A stretch of 64,000 nucleotides of DNA from Urinicoccus massiliensis (GTDB taxonomy: Bacteria > Bacillota > Clostridia > Tissierellales > Peptoniphilaceae): NCBI RefSeq assembly GCF_900120405.1, contig NZ_LT635493.1, forward strand, positions 62,001 through 126,000, written 5' to 3'. Shown one piece after another: positions 41,215 through 51,440 of the stretch (position 1 is its first letter; each line of letters starts with the position of its first letter). The position numbers were made by a program, and so were the translations under genes. The notes under the pieces are model-generated. The model saw only the letters and a program-made list of their open reading frames with translations, searched no databases and had not been told where the DNA came from.

Positions 41215-42432
41215 CTAAGCAACAAGACGTTCCTGCTGTTTCTTTTTTTCCAAGCGGTTCATCTCTGCCATAGCAGAATCGAATGTAGCATGTGCGTAAT
41301 AGTTCAGCGTCATGTTTATATTCGCATGCCCCATAATGTACTGCAATGCTTTTGGGTTCATTCCTGCATTTGCATAGTTAGTGCAGAACGTATGACGCAA
41401 AATGTGTGGAGTGATATGGGGTAGCTTATCCTCATGATATTTATTGTATTTCTTGACAAGGTTTTTCAACATACCATTGTAATCACTTGCCACTTTAGGA
41501 TAGTCTTTCCCATTGAGAAAAAGGAAATTACTATAACCATCAATCACAACACATTTACGGTTCTTCCGATTCGCCAGCACTCGCTGAAACGCTTGATAGG
41601 CTTCTTCAACCATAGGAACTTGTCGTTCGCCACTTTTAGTCTTGGGAGTTTCAATGTAGTATCCATTTTCAGTATCTCGTAGTAACTGATGGTCTACCTT
41701 GACAAGACGATTTTCAAAATCCAAATCTGGAAGTGTCAGACCGCCAAACTCTGAAATACGAAGACCCGTTTTTAAGAGTATCAGGATTTCATCATAATTC
41801 TTGCTGTAGGTCTTATCAGCTTTCGCAAAGGATAACAGCTTTTCTTCCTGCTCCGTTGTCAATGCGACTTTAGGAACAGTATCATCATCAATGACGGTAT
41901 TTAGCTGGAAGTCAAAGGGATTCTTCCGAACACAATCGTCTTCAATCGCAATATAGAATGAAGCCCTTAAAGAACGCTTATAGTTATTGATGGTTTGATA
42001 AGCATATCCATCTTCACTCATTCTAATCGCCCATTCTTTAGCGTCAGACGGTTTAATGCTGTCTATGCTCCTTGCACCTAACTTGTCCTTTGTCAAAATA
42101 TCCATCAGATATTTCCGTCCAGTTTGCGTGCCTTTCTTCACATTGGGTCTTTGAGCATTCTGCTTTGCGTAAAGCTGACAAAGTGTCATTTTCTTTCCTA
42201 CAACATCAATGCCATCATGAATGTCTTTCAGTAGCTCCGCAACTTTTTCCCGAAGAGGAACACAATCACGCTTTCCTGCTGGTACTCTGTCTGTAGCCAC
42301 CAGTTTCCATGAGTAGATAAATTGCGGTTCTCCAAATGAATCTACATATTTATATAAGTATCTTCCGTCTTTTCGTTGGCTCTCCCCAGTCTTTAAAATG
42401 CGACCTTTATTGTCACGTCTTTTCTCTGACAT
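41215..42432 (-). CDS. int: Tn916-family tyrosine integrase
   Basis: A 405-residue recombinase for excision and integration. It has the N-terminal arm-binding domain and catalytic residues in LKTGLRISEFGG, HITPHILRHTFC and LQYIMGHANINMTLNYYAHA with the nucleophilic Tyr near the end. Compared with the Tn916 sequence as I remember it there are many substitutions, for example HILRHT for HSLRHT, so this is a divergent allele. Length is complete. Confidence 0.96.
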   Translation of the reverse strand: MSEKRRDNKGRILKTGESQRKDGRYLYKYVDSFGEPQFIYSWKLVATDRVPAGKRDCVPLREKVAELLKDIHDGIDVVGKKMTLCQLYAKQNAQRPNVKKGTQTGRKYLMDILTKDKLGARSIDSIKPSDAKEWAIRMSEDGYAYQTINNYKRSLRASFYIAIEDDCVRKNPFDFQLNTVIDDDTVPKVALTTEQEEKLLSFAKADKTYSKNYDEILILLKTGLRISEFGGLTLPDLDFENRLVKVDHQLLRDTENGYYIETPKTKSGERQVPMVEEAYQAFQRVLANRKNRKCVVIDGYSNFLFLNGKDYPKVASDYNGMLKNLVKKYNKYHEDKLPHITPHILRHTFCTNYANAGMNPKALQYIMGHANINMTLNYYAHATFDSAMAEMNRLEKKKQQERLVA

Positions 42433-42513
42433 GGCTTTCGCTCCTTTCCAAAATGGAAAGAGCCTTGATACGACTTAATGCTATTTTATCATATCCAAGA
42501 CCCTTTGGCGACG

Positions 42514-42717
42514 CTAGATTGCGTCCAATGTATCAATAATTTTTTCAAACTGTTTTCGCTTTATCTGAATACGATTGCCATTCATAATCAGCCAATCAGC
42601 ATTTTTATTTTCATCTGCCAAACGACGGAGCTTATTTTCGCCAATACGGAAATACTTAGACGCTTCTTCAATGGTCAGGGTATAACGCTCCCAGATAGGA
42701 ATATCTGTCTGCTTCAT
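42514..42717 (-). CDS. xis: Tn916 excisionase
   Basis: A 67-residue winged-helix DNA-bending protein assisting excision ([20 protein letters not shown]). The start at 42717 gives the known Tn916 Xis length and follows AAAGGAGG; an ATG six codons upstream is not needed. Confidence 0.95.
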   Translation of the reverse strand: MKQTDIPIWERYTLTIEEASKYFRIGENKLRRLADENKNADWLIMNGNRIQIKRKQFEKIIDTLDAI

Positions 42718-43178
42718 AAAATCCTCCTTTCCCAATCACACGTTAGATTTCATAAAAGTAGTTTTACAAGCAATCGAACAGCTTTAGCAAAGCTCACGGG
42801 AGTTCCACCCTTGCACGGTTCTCGTCCAACTGTACTCATTGCCTGCGACGCTTTTAACGCTCGGACTATGACGATACAGGAGTATCATTATTACGATAAG
42901 AATGTCTTCGCTGGCAATCCTGCTAAAGATTACTTCTCGGATCACTGACATGAATCGCTCGCTATCTTTACAGGGCAGGTCATGGCGGTCAGCTCCGTTG
43001 GCTCTTTTCTTATCGAAATGTATTCGACTGCTGTTATTCAGTTTTCAAAGAACAGATGGCTTGTCAGCCTATCAAAACATACTGAAAGACAATATGCTTT
43101 GATGGAATAACAAACCTCCCCAATCGGGAAGTATGGAAAGCTCGTCCGCACTTCCACGAAAAGAGAGATAAATCGGTG
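42718..43178. other. Tn916 spacer between xis and orf8
   Basis: About 460 bases without a convincing gene. Frames on the plus strand (42478-42948 and 42902-43102) lack ribosome sites and normal protein composition. Transcription from orf7/orf8 towards xis and int passes through it. Confidence 0.6.
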
Positions 43179-43409
43179 CTACTCAATCTCAAATGACAGG
43201 ATTTTTGTAATCAACCTGGTTTCCATTCGTCCACGTAAGACCTCATCAACGACCATACTTTGATTGCCATATTCATCTTTCATCAACCGTAGAGAGCGTT
43301 TAGCAATGTACCCTCTGTAATAATGTAGAATCTGGTTAATCGCTTCTGTATCGCCATCACAAGCCTTTACAATCAATGGGAATGGAATTCTGGAATATTC
43401 TTTTCTCAT
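43179..43409 (-). CDS. orf8: Tn916 Orf8, helix-turn-helix regulator
   Basis: A 76-residue protein (FPLIVKACDGDTEAINQILH; EVLRGRMETRLITKILSFE) of the HTH_16 type. With Orf7 it activates transcription of xis, int and transfer genes once the element has circularised. Overlaps orf7 by four bases. Confidence 0.92.
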   Translation of the reverse strand: MRKEYSRIPFPLIVKACDGDTEAINQILHYYRGYIAKRSLRLMKDEYGNQSMVVDEVLRGRMETRLITKILSFEIE

Positions 43410-43831
43410 TCTTCGTTTTCCTCCTCCATAAACTTCTTGATTAAGGCTAGTCCACTGGTTCTATGCCGATAGACAGTAGAACGGTTCAATTTCAACAGGT
43501 CTGCAATTTCTGAATCGCTCATGTCCATAAAGTAAAACAGCAGTAGAATTTCACGTTTCTTGTCTGGCAACTCACGTAATGCTTCACTCAACAAATCATT
43601 TTCAACGCCTACTGATAACCCATTGAGTGTAAAAATCTGAAAGTCAGTTGAATAGTTATCTGTTGTCGCAAACTGGCTAACAAGATAATCGCCAACATCC
43701 GAAAAGGACACCTCACGCTTTGCAATCCTTGAAAGATAAAGCATATAATTCTTTCGCTCGTCTTCCATAGCACGTTTACAGATATAGTCAAACTGATTTT
43801 CTATTGTGGTCTGAAAAGAAGATGGTTTCAT
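43406..43831 (-). CDS. orf7: Tn916 Orf7, sigma-like activator
   Basis: A 141-residue sigma-70 region 4 protein (LPDKKREILLLFYFMDMSDS; EIADLLKLNRSTVYRHR). The start at 43831 matches the known protein. It drives expression through int and into the transfer region in the circle form. Confidence 0.93.
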   Translation of the reverse strand: MKPSSFQTTIENQFDYICKRAMEDERKNYMLYLSRIAKREVSFSDVGDYLVSQFATTDNYSTDFQIFTLNGLSVGVENDLLSEALRELPDKKREILLLFYFMDMSDSEIADLLKLNRSTVYRHRTSGLALIKKFMEEENEE

Positions 43832-44335
43832 GTTTCTCACCCCCTTTCTGTCTAGGAAAGGAAGTGAGCCTTGCTCGTTTATCTCCTTTCACTCTTAGTC
43901 CCAATGTGAAAGGGGGATTTGTTGCATTACTGATAAATAAACTTTGTAAAAAAGTTCTGAATAGCCAAAAAAGCATATAAACAGATTTATTTCTCTGTTT
44001 ACATGCTTCTGTTATTCTATCTATATGATTTATAAAACCACATTGGTGGACGTACTTATCTATTGCAGATAGACGACTTTTTTTGACAAGAACCCAATGT
44101 AAGGAAATTTATTGTATATGATGTACTTCATGGCGACGTTGACCTCCAACAAACCGCCATTTGGAAGTAATATACAATATTTTAACAGCGTAAATAGCAC
44201 TACCATATAACGGTTTTTTTTATTGGCGTTTAGTAGTGCTTTTTATTAAATATAAACCTATAAACCATATAACACGTTTTTCTATACCTGTTTTTAATTC
44301 AGTAGGAACAATAAAATGTATAGAGGTGGTCTACT
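43832..44335. other. Tn916 regulatory spacer between orf7 and orf9
   Basis: Non-coding. It holds the hairpin at 43972-44007 and an AGCACTAC/GTAGTGCT repeat (about 44197-44243) followed by T residues. The promoters of orf7 (minus) and orf9 (plus) face each other across it. Confidence 0.6.
43972..44007 (-). terminator. terminator-like hairpin upstream of orf7
   Basis: AGCATATAAACAGA (43972-43985) pairs with TCTGTTTACATGCT (43994-44007) with one mismatch, followed by TTTTT in minus-strand direction. Confidence 0.68.
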
Positions 44336-44689
44336 ATGCGTAAAAAAGAAGATAAATATGATTTTAGAGCCTTTGGTTTAGCCATTAAAGAAGCTCGATT
44401 GAAACGAGGTTTAACTCGTGAACAAGTGGGAGCATTGATTGAAATTGACCCACGGTACTTAACTAATATTGAAAATAAAGGGCAACACCCCAGCATACAA
44501 GTTCTTTATGACCTTGTATCGTTACTTCATGTTTCCGTTGATGAATTTTTCTTACCTGCTAATAACTTGGTAAAAAGCACCCGACGATTACAGATAGAGA
44601 AATACATGGATAGCTTTACAGACAAAGAACTATCCTTAATGGAATCTTTAGCCAGCGGTATCAACGAAGCAAGAAACATCGAAGACTAA
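44336..44689 (+). CDS. orf9: Tn916 Orf9, XRE repressor
   Basis: A 117-residue helix-turn-helix protein ([39 protein letters not shown]). In the Tn916 model it represses orf7. tet(M) read-through produces antisense RNA across it, lifting repression. Plus strand, opposite to the rest of the element. Confidence 0.94.
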   Translation: MRKKEDKYDFRAFGLAIKEARLKRGLTREQVGALIEIDPRYLTNIENKGQHPSIQVLYDLVSLLHVSVDEFFLPANNLVKSTRRLQIEKYMDSFTDKELSLMESLASGINEARNIED

Positions 44690-44714
44690 TTAAAAGAATC
44701 CATACATAACGGAA

Positions 44715-44759
44715 AGAGCCGATAAAATGAGATTGTATTAATCTCATTTTATCGGCTCT
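44715..44759. terminator. long hairpin between orf9 and the KTR gene
   Basis: A perfect 20-bp stem (44715-44734 with 44740-44759) around GTATT. It separates the convergent orf9 and tet(M) transcripts. Confidence 0.85.
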
Positions 44760-44916
44760 GCGTCTTTGCGTCTGGCTCTGTAATCACAGTTACTTTGAAC
44801 TGCTTTATTTCAATTAAATTTTCTTGTCTGCATTTCGGACAATAGAGGGGGAATTTTTTTAATTCAGTATCTTCCCTTATCTTTAATCGTGTTTTATTTC
44901 CACATACAGGACACAA
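44749..44916 (-). CDS. cysteine-rich KTR protein (Tn916 Orf6-like)
   Basis: A 55-residue zinc-ribbon-like protein: CPVCGNKTRLKIRED and YCPKCRQENLIEIK. TTG at 44916 is the first canonical start; the frame also extends upstream toward GGAGGAGATAGTT. Downstream of tet(M) in its transcript. Function unknown. Confidence 0.75.
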   Translation of the reverse strand: MCPVCGNKTRLKIREDTELKKFPLYCPKCRQENLIEIKQFKVTVITEPDAKTQSR

Positions 44917-45034
44917 TATCCACTTGTAGTTTATAATAACTATCTCCTCCTTTACACTTTAATTCAAATCTTTATTAAAAAATATTTCATCTTATTTAAC
45001 AAGAAACCATATTTATATAACAACATAAAATACA

Positions 45035-46954
45035 CTAAGTTATTTTATTGAACATATATCGTACTTTATCTATCCGACTATTTGGACGACGGGGCTGGCA
45101 AACAGGTTCACCGGTAGTAACATGGTACCCTTTTAACTCTGTTAAACAAACACTACGTCCATTTGTAAAGAAAGTTAAATCACTACGATATTCTTGAATA
45201 CACCGAGCAGGGATTTCTCCACTAAGAATGACCTCATTATTTTTCAATTGAGTGTCTACGATGTTCGCACAATATTTAGGAGCATCGTTGTATGCTCGTG
45301 AAAGATATTCCTGTGGCGCATAAATTTTAAAACTAAGATATGGCTCTAACAATTCTGTTCCAGCTTTTTTTAAGACTTGTTCCAATACAATAGGAGCAAG
45401 CATCCGAAAATCTGCTGGGGTACTAACAGGGCTATAGTATAAGCCATACTTAAAACAGATTTTACAGTCCGTCACATTCCAACCATATAATCCTTGTTCG
45501 CAACCATAGCGTATCCCTTCCATAACTGCATTTTGAAATGATTGATTTAAGTATCCAAGAGAAACCGAGCTCTCATACTGCATTCCACTTCCCAACGGAA
45601 GCGGTGATACAGATAAACCAATGGAAGCCCAGAAAGGATTTGGCGGCACTTCGATGTGAATGGTATATTCTGCATTTTTTAACGGTCTCTCCATATAAAT
45701 GACTGTAGGCTCTTTTAGTTCTATCTCCACATGATACTTTTCTTGCAACAGTGCACTAATCACTTCCATTTGTACTTTCCCTAAGAAAGAAAGTATAATT
45801 TCATGTGTCGTAGAATCCACGTAATATCGTAGAAGCGGATCACTATCTGAGATTTCCAAAAGGGCATCAAGCAACATTTCTCTCTGTTCAGGTTTACTCG
45901 GTTCAACAGTTGTTTGTAGTAGAGGGTGCGGATTTTCAATCTTTTTTCTCTGTGGCAATAGTTTTGTATCTCCAAGAACACTATTTAACTTCAAAAACTC
46001 ATTTTGCAAAATAACAATTTCTCCAGAATAAGCTCTATCAATCTTACATAATTCACCATTTATTGAAGTATACATTTCTGTAACTTTTATTTTTTCTTTT
46101 TCTGATACTCTAACCGAATCTCGTAAATGTAGTACTCCACTATAAAGGCGTATATATGCAAGACGTTGTCTTTTTTTTGTATATTCAATTTTGAAAACAT
46201 TTCCGCAAAGTTCAGACGGACCTCGATGTGTTGATGAATAAAATTTATTAGTAATAACTTCTATAAGGTTATCAATCCCTATATTACTTTTTGCACTTCC
46301 ATGATAAAGAGGGAACAGAGAACAATTCTGAAATCTTATGCTTTCCTCTTGTTCGAGTTCCAATGCTTCTAATGATTTACCGGACATATATTTCTCTAAA
46401 AGGTCATCGTTTCCCTCTATTACCGTATCCCATTGTTCAGATTCGGTAAAGTTCGTCACACACATATTAGGATACAGTTCTACCTTCTGTTTGATTACAA
46501 TTTCGGCAGAAAGTTTCTCTTTAATATCCTGATAAACCGTTGATAAATCAATTCCATTTTGGTCAATCTTATTGATAAAAAAGATTGTGGGAATCCCCAT
46601 TTTCCTAAGTGCATGAAATAATATACGAGTTTGTGCTTGTACGCCATCTTTTGCAGAAATCAGTAGAATTGCCCCATCTAAAACTGATAATGAACGATAT
46701 ACTTCTGCTAAGAAATCCATATGTCCTGGCGTGTCTATGATGTTCACCTTCGTATTTTCCCACTGAAAAGAGGTTATTCCTGTCTGAATTGTAATTCCTC
46801 TCTGACGTTCTAAAAGCGTATTATCCGTCCTCGTTGTACCTTTGTCCACGCTTCCTAATTCTGTAATCGCTCCACTGTTATATAATAAGCTTTCTGTTAA
46901 GGTAGTTTTTCCTGCATCAACATGAGCTAAAACTCCAATATTAATAATTTTCAT
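45035..46954 (-). CDS. tet(M): tetracycline resistance ribosomal protection protein Tet(M)
   Basis: An EF-G-like GTPase that removes tetracycline from the ribosome. The 639-residue protein has G1 AHVDAGKT, G3 DTPGHMDF, G4 NKID and the C-terminal domain IV/V ending in VRYMFNKIT. The sequence agrees with Tet(M) as I know it over its length, not with Tet(O), Tet(S) or Tet(W). The start MKIINIGVL at 46954 follows GGAGG. Its presence predicts tetracycline and doxycycline resistance. Confidence 0.97.
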   Translation of the reverse strand: MKIINIGVLAHVDAGKTTLTESLLYNSGAITELGSVDKGTTRTDNTLLERQRGITIQTGITSFQWENTKVNIIDTPGHMDFLAEVYRSLSVLDGAILLISAKDGVQAQTRILFHALRKMGIPTIFFINKIDQNGIDLSTVYQDIKEKLSAEIVIKQKVELYPNMCVTNFTESEQWDTVIEGNDDLLEKYMSGKSLEALELEQEESIRFQNCSLFPLYHGSAKSNIGIDNLIEVITNKFYSSTHRGPSELCGNVFKIEYTKKRQRLAYIRLYSGVLHLRDSVRVSEKEKIKVTEMYTSINGELCKIDRAYSGEIVILQNEFLKLNSVLGDTKLLPQRKKIENPHPLLQTTVEPSKPEQREMLLDALLEISDSDPLLRYYVDSTTHEIILSFLGKVQMEVISALLQEKYHVEIELKEPTVIYMERPLKNAEYTIHIEVPPNPFWASIGLSVSPLPLGSGMQYESSVSLGYLNQSFQNAVMEGIRYGCEQGLYGWNVTDCKICFKYGLYYSPVSTPADFRMLAPIVLEQVLKKAGTELLEPYLSFKIYAPQEYLSRAYNDAPKYCANIVDTQLKNNEVILSGEIPARCIQEYRSDLTFFTNGRSVCLTELKGYHVTTGEPVCQPRRPNSRIDKVRYMFNKIT

Positions 46955-46969
46955 GTGATTTTCCTCCAT

Positions 46970-47056
46970 TCAAAAACCCAAAAGGGCATAAAAATCCCAG
47001 TGATAAATACTTTTATCACTGGGATTTTTATGCATAACCATAGGTATACAAAGCAT
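46970..47056 (-). CDS. orf12: tet(M) leader peptide (Orf12)
   Basis: 28 residues (CIPMVMHKNPSDKSIYHWDF in the middle), two residues changed and one inserted relative to the Tn916 leader I recall. Its translation controls the terminator inside it, so slow ribosomes under tetracycline let transcription reach tet(M). Confidence 0.9.
   Translation of the reverse strand: MLCIPMVMHKNPSDKSIYHWDFYALLGF
46991..47028 (-). terminator. tet(M) attenuator hairpin
   Basis: AAAATCCCAGTGATAAA (46991-47007) and TTTATCACTGGGATTTT (47012-47028): a perfect 17-bp stem with T residues, inside the leader peptide gene. Confidence 0.92.
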
Positions 47057-47089
47057 ACAGATATTCTCTGGATACTTTAGAATCACATG

Positions 47090-47215
47090 ATAAAGGTATT
47101 CTTAAACTGGGTACAAAAAACTAAGCCCTCCTAAAAAAGGACATCCAATTATTTGTTCCCACTATCAAATTGACAGTTTATTTAAGAATACCTTGCCGCA
47201 TATTTATTAACTCCT
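47090..47215 (-). promoter_or_regulatory. tet(M) leader long-range inverted repeat
   Basis: AAGGTATTCTTAAACTG near 47092 pairs with CAGTTTATTTAAGAATACCTT near 47190 (minus-strand leader RNA). An AAAAAAGGA-containing loop lies between. This is part of the Tn916 tet(M) attenuation leader. Confidence 0.75.
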
Positions 47216-47232
47216 TTTAAATAGATACTTAA

Positions 47233-47261
47233 ATAATAGCACGTAAGAGCATATTTGTAAA
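47233..47261 (-). promoter_or_regulatory. tet(M) promoter
   Basis: TTTACA (47261-47256) and TATTAT (47238-47233) with a 17-base spacer, upstream of the attenuation leader. Confidence 0.8.
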
Positions 47262-47330
47262 GGAATCTCCAATTTTTTATCAAAGAGAGTACGTGATTAC
47301 AAAATAGCTGTAATAATGTACCAATATTTG

Positions 47331-48248
47331 TTATTCTATAATCTTCCAATTACTCCCGTTCTTTTCAAGTACCAAATCAAATTGAGATACCTGCGTTGCT
47401 TTGGTCTGCTGGTCGATATACTCCACTGTCAGCGATACCGTGACTTGATTATCCTTACGATTGTGAATAGGATTTACCAGTTCTTGAAAGATGTACTCTT
47501 TTCCGATTGGTTTTAATATCCCGTCATTCACATAGTAGGAAAGTTCACTGGCTGTCGCTGTAGGATAGAGCTTGAAGAACGTCGTTAAAAACTCATTGAT
47601 TTCATTGGTTGTAATGGAATCAACCGTCCCCTCACTTTCAATGGCTTTTGGTTTATAACTTGATTTCTTAGGTATGTTGGTAATGGTCGGATTCTTAACC
47701 AGTACCATATTTCCAGAACCATCTACATAGACACTCACTATATAAGCAGAGTGGACGGTCTTTGTATTTTCTCCCTCTGTAATGAGCTGGTCTACACTGT
47801 AGGTTACATTAAACTCATTGTCGCCAGTTGGCTCTACCGTCCATATCTGAAATCCTCTTACAGAAGACGATACAGGAATATCTTTGCGTACTGTATCAAC
47901 ATTGAGAGCTTGAAGTTCATCTGTCAGATAGCCTTTTAGACTTTCCATTCGATTATCAATGGACTTATCGGATTGCTCCCATGAATAGTAGACTTTCGCA
48001 AAGTTCTCTACAAAATTTTCTACATGATGAGTATCAACGTATTCCTTTTCTATGATAGTTGTTTCGTGAATAGTATGAGTATCTATAGCTGTAAAGTGCT
48101 TGAATATCGCAAAGCTGAAACTAAGCCCTAAAAGTACCCACAAGGCAATCACAACCTTTTTATGAGGATTGACCTTATAGTAGACACGAGGTTTCTTTTC
48201 CTTTGGTATCTGTTTTTCTTTATTCTGATTTTTTCTAAATTTCATCAT
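47331..48248 (-). CDS. orf13: Tn916 Orf13, TcpC-like conjugation protein
   Basis: A 305-residue mating-channel component: one membrane helix (VVIALWVLLGLSFSFAIF) and two NTF2-like extracytoplasmic domains (VB8-like). The start MMKFRKNQN at 48248 follows GGAAGA within the end of orf14; the upstream ATG of the frame is unlikely. Confidence 0.93.
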   Translation of the reverse strand: MMKFRKNQNKEKQIPKEKKPRVYYKVNPHKKVVIALWVLLGLSFSFAIFKHFTAIDTHTIHETTIIEKEYVDTHHVENFVENFAKVYYSWEQSDKSIDNRMESLKGYLTDELQALNVDTVRKDIPVSSSVRGFQIWTVEPTGDNEFNVTYSVDQLITEGENTKTVHSAYIVSVYVDGSGNMVLVKNPTITNIPKKSSYKPKAIESEGTVDSITTNEINEFLTTFFKLYPTATASELSYYVNDGILKPIGKEYIFQELVNPIHNRKDNQVTVSLTVEYIDQQTKATQVSQFDLVLEKNGSNWKIIE

Positions 48249-48262
48249 TAAATCTTCCTTTC

Positions 48263-49264
48263 TCATTGTTTGATTCGTCCTGCTCCCACTAAATGCTGTT
48301 GCCAGTAGGGGCTTGTTAAGTCGGCATAACCGATTGGGTCGCCTGCATGAAACATACGGTTATTGCCAAGGTATATCCCAACATGAGTAATATAAGAGCC
48401 AGCGTTATAGGTAGAATGAAAGAAAACCAAATCGCCAGCTTGTGCTTCCGATAGTGGGATATGCTGGGTCACATCATATTGCTGTTGTGCGGTTCGTGGT
48501 AAGTTAATTCCAGCTTTTCCATACGTCCATTGTGTCAGTCCGCTACAATCAAAAGAAGTAGTCGGGGAAGCTCCACCGTAAACGTATCGCCAGCCCTCAT
48601 ATTTCAGTGCTTCGTCCATGATGGCTTGTACCGTATCATCATCAAACTCTGTTGTGACAAGATACTGCGTTACCAGTTGCACATAAAACATATTGCCATA
48701 GTTGTATCGCCAGCCCCCATTGATAGGTATGGCTATGGGATTGGGGTAAGACACTTTTTCGCCACCTGAATACTCTTTTGAGAAACTTTGAGCCAGTTCA
48801 AAGGTATATTTATTTCCACGATTAGCCACATACCCTAAGAAACCACCACCATAATTGTAGGACTGGATAACCGATTCTAAATCTACACTGAGCCTTTCGC
48901 TACTGGCTAATAATTCACTGAAATACTTCACACCTTGCTTAATGGATTCTTCTGTACTCAATGAATTAGGTGGAAGACCGAGGGATTCCGAGGACTGCAT
49001 AACATCTTCCGCAGTACCGCCCGATTCCACCTGTATAATCGCAAGAAGTATGTTGACATATTCTTCAACGCCATATTCTTTGGCATATTTTTCTACCATA
49101 GGCTTATGAGCCAGCACTTCTGCGGAAACATTCACACCTCCATAATGAATATTGGAAATTCCGCTGTCCTGTTCATCTGAAAATAAAATGGCAACAAGCA
49201 GAAGCAGTGAGAAGACCATCAAGAATAATCCAGAACCACCAATCACTAAAGTTTTCAACTTCAT
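48263..49264 (-). CDS. orf14: Tn916 Orf14, bifunctional cell-wall hydrolase
   Basis: 333 residues. It has an N-terminal membrane anchor, a lysozyme-like domain (NILLAIIQVESGGTAEDVMQ; YNYGGGFLGYV) and a C-terminal NlpC/P60 peptidase (SFDCSGLTQWTYGKAG, AGDLVFFHS, THVGIYLG). It opens the wall for the transfer channel. Confidence 0.94.
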   Translation of the reverse strand: MKLKTLVIGGSGLFLMVFSLLLLVAILFSDEQDSGISNIHYGGVNVSAEVLAHKPMVEKYAKEYGVEEYVNILLAIIQVESGGTAEDVMQSSESLGLPPNSLSTEESIKQGVKYFSELLASSERLSVDLESVIQSYNYGGGFLGYVANRGNKYTFELAQSFSKEYSGGEKVSYPNPIAIPINGGWRYNYGNMFYVQLVTQYLVTTEFDDDTVQAIMDEALKYEGWRYVYGGASPTTSFDCSGLTQWTYGKAGINLPRTAQQQYDVTQHIPLSEAQAGDLVFFHSTYNAGSYITHVGIYLGNNRMFHAGDPIGYADLTSPYWQQHLVGAGRIKQ

Positions 49265-51438
49265 GGTTTCTTACCGACTTTCTTAATGGTGGCGGTTTTG
49301 ATTGGTGGTCTACTTCTTGTATTTTGTAGTGGTACTCTTTGAACAGTAGACGGACGTTCTTTTGTGATTGGACGTTGTGAAGTTCTATCTGCTGTAGTGG
49401 TTGAAGTTGCTGGCTTTTGAACGGTTTTTTCTTGAACGGTATTGCCTTGGCGTTCCACTTTTGGACTTGAAAAATCGGACTTAACTGCTGGACGCTCTTG
49501 TTTGGCTTGTTGAGATTCCTTATATGAAGTCTGAATATTAGACTGTTTTGAGGTCTGTTCATCATGATATTGTTCTTGTCTTGTAGTCGGTCTTTCATGA
49601 ACAGAAGAAGCAGGCTGTTTTTTCTGTTTGACCTGTTCCATTTCAGAGCGACGCTTCGCAATGGTTTTTCGCCTTTGTTCCTGCTGTTCCTTGCGTCCAC
49701 TGGCTCTGTCCGCTTTGGTTTGAGAAATACTACTGGTTAAATCACGGACATTCTCTTTTACTTTGGATTTTCCTTGATATACTGCATATCTTGCATTGGT
49801 CGGCAAATCTTTAACCTGTTCTTTCAAACCACTAGCAGTGTCTACCATTCTGTCTTTGGTATCAGCTACTGTACCGATGGTTTGACCGATACGTTTTCCA
49901 AGTGTTGATTTTTCCTTTCCGTCTGGTCGGGAGTGATCTGCTTGTGTCCTTGCAGAACTCCCCGAACCCGACTGTCCTTTTTTACCTGTAACAATGGCAG
50001 ACCCAGCCCCTAGAGTAGTCATGGAACGTCCAAGTTTCCGCTGTAGACGGTGCATGTGAGCGTGCATAAGCATACGAGGTTTTCTCATCACACGACTTCC
50101 CACACTTTGAGAATCGTTACTCTGTAGAGAAAACATACTCATTAAATCGCCCAGCTTGAAGTAGATTCCTGCAAAGGTCACAATCTGTAGAAAAGCAATC
50201 AAAAAGAACGGATAACCAGCCGATAAGGTATAGAGCATGGTTGAAATACTAAATGCTGTCGTAATAATCAATGTGATTCCAGCTCGTGTCAAAATGGTAT
50301 TAAAGAGCTTTGTTATGGCTCGTTTTGACATACCATCAAATGATGGAATCATGCTTAAAATAAAGCTCACAGGCAGAAACATAGCATAGATGATAAAAAG
50401 TACCTGCGAGAAAATCATGATTCCTGTTAATAGGAATACAAATATGGAAATCCCAATATTGAAGACAAATAGGAAGAAGACTGTACCTAAACGGTTAATG
50501 GTCTTTGTAATGGTTAGATTGGTATTGCTTCTGTCTTCAATTTCTTCCGCAACAATTTTTTCTCTGTCTTCGCCATTGTTGGAATCTGGGCTGGTGGAGA
50601 GCAGGCTTTCCACACGGTCAATACCGATACTTTCAATGTCTGAACTGTTGTATTGAAGCAGTAGCCACGGTTGCTGAACCTGTATGGAAAACAGGCTATC
50701 TCTGATTAAGTCCACGCTGTCCTTGCCTTGACTATCGGAATGGGGCATGACAATCTTCGTGCCAAGTGATAAACTGGCATTACTGATGTCTGATGAAAAG
50801 TCATTGATTTTTTTAATGTAGTCGGGAGCGTAGGCAATAAAGGAAGCCGATAGGATAAACACCAGCACAAAATTCATAATGGCATGAATTGCCTTTGTGG
50901 TTTCTCTCTTTATCAGTCCCGTATAGGCAACATAAACCCCAAGAACCAAAATCAAGAGTAAGAGGAATCCAACATAGAAACCCTCTGTTGAAAATCCGTT
51001 TGCACTCACACCAGCTAAGGTCTGCATATTCTTACCAATGGAATCTGCTGTAGCGGAAATGAAGTCTAAGGAATAGGCTTCCTGTACTAAGTAACCTGTC
51101 GCATTGGAAACATACAAACTGATTGTCCAAATAAAATTGGTAATGGCATATAGTCCATACATGACCTGTTTTCCAATCCCGTCCGACCAGTTCCACGGAA
51201 GCCAGCCCCAGCTATTATCCACATAAAAATCCAGTTGATAGTTTTCAAGTGGGTATCGGCTGTATTCATTTGCCACATTGACCGTATCATCTACCAAGCC
51301 CGCAGCTTGAACCACCGTTCCCAGCATGGCTAAAAGAAAAATGGCAATCACAAGTGTGAAAGCCACTGTCATTGCCACTTTACCTAGACGTTTCAGCGTC
51401 CAGTTTGATTTTATTCTGTTTACTATTGATGGTTTCAC
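49261..51438 (-). CDS. orf15: Tn916 Orf15, polytopic mating-pair membrane protein
   Basis: 725 residues, TrbL/VirB6-like. Many hydrophobic helices occupy the first 430 residues; a long basic, Gln/Ser-rich cytoplasmic tail follows. It forms the inner channel. The start abuts orf16. The C-terminal tail is of variable length between Tn916 relatives. Confidence 0.92.
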   Translation of the reverse strand: MKPSIVNRIKSNWTLKRLGKVAMTVAFTLVIAIFLLAMLGTVVQAAGLVDDTVNVANEYSRYPLENYQLDFYVDNSWGWLPWNWSDGIGKQVMYGLYAITNFIWTISLYVSNATGYLVQEAYSLDFISATADSIGKNMQTLAGVSANGFSTEGFYVGFLLLLILVLGVYVAYTGLIKRETTKAIHAIMNFVLVFILSASFIAYAPDYIKKINDFSSDISNASLSLGTKIVMPHSDSQGKDSVDLIRDSLFSIQVQQPWLLLQYNSSDIESIGIDRVESLLSTSPDSNNGEDREKIVAEEIEDRSNTNLTITKTINRLGTVFFLFVFNIGISIFVFLLTGIMIFSQVLFIIYAMFLPVSFILSMIPSFDGMSKRAITKLFNTILTRAGITLIITTAFSISTMLYTLSAGYPFFLIAFLQIVTFAGIYFKLGDLMSMFSLQSNDSQSVGSRVMRKPRMLMHAHMHRLQRKLGRSMTTLGAGSAIVTGKKGQSGSGSSARTQADHSRPDGKEKSTLGKRIGQTIGTVADTKDRMVDTASGLKEQVKDLPTNARYAVYQGKSKVKENVRDLTSSISQTKADRASGRKEQQEQRRKTIAKRRSEMEQVKQKKQPASSVHERPTTRQEQYHDEQTSKQSNIQTSYKESQQAKQERPAVKSDFSSPKVERQGNTVQEKTVQKPATSTTTADRTSQRPITKERPSTVQRVPLQNTRSRPPIKTATIKKVGKKP

Positions 51439-51440
51439 AT

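Noticed and set aside
42478-43102. Plus-strand frames in the Tn916 xis-orf8 spacer and over xis
   Set aside because: No Shine-Dalgarno and unusual composition; they overlap xis or known non-coding Tn916 DNA.
45035-46954. tet(O), tet(S) or tet(W), or a mosaic of these
   Set aside because: The whole protein reads as Tet(M) with the Tet(M) leader peptide and attenuator; no segment resembled the other classes.
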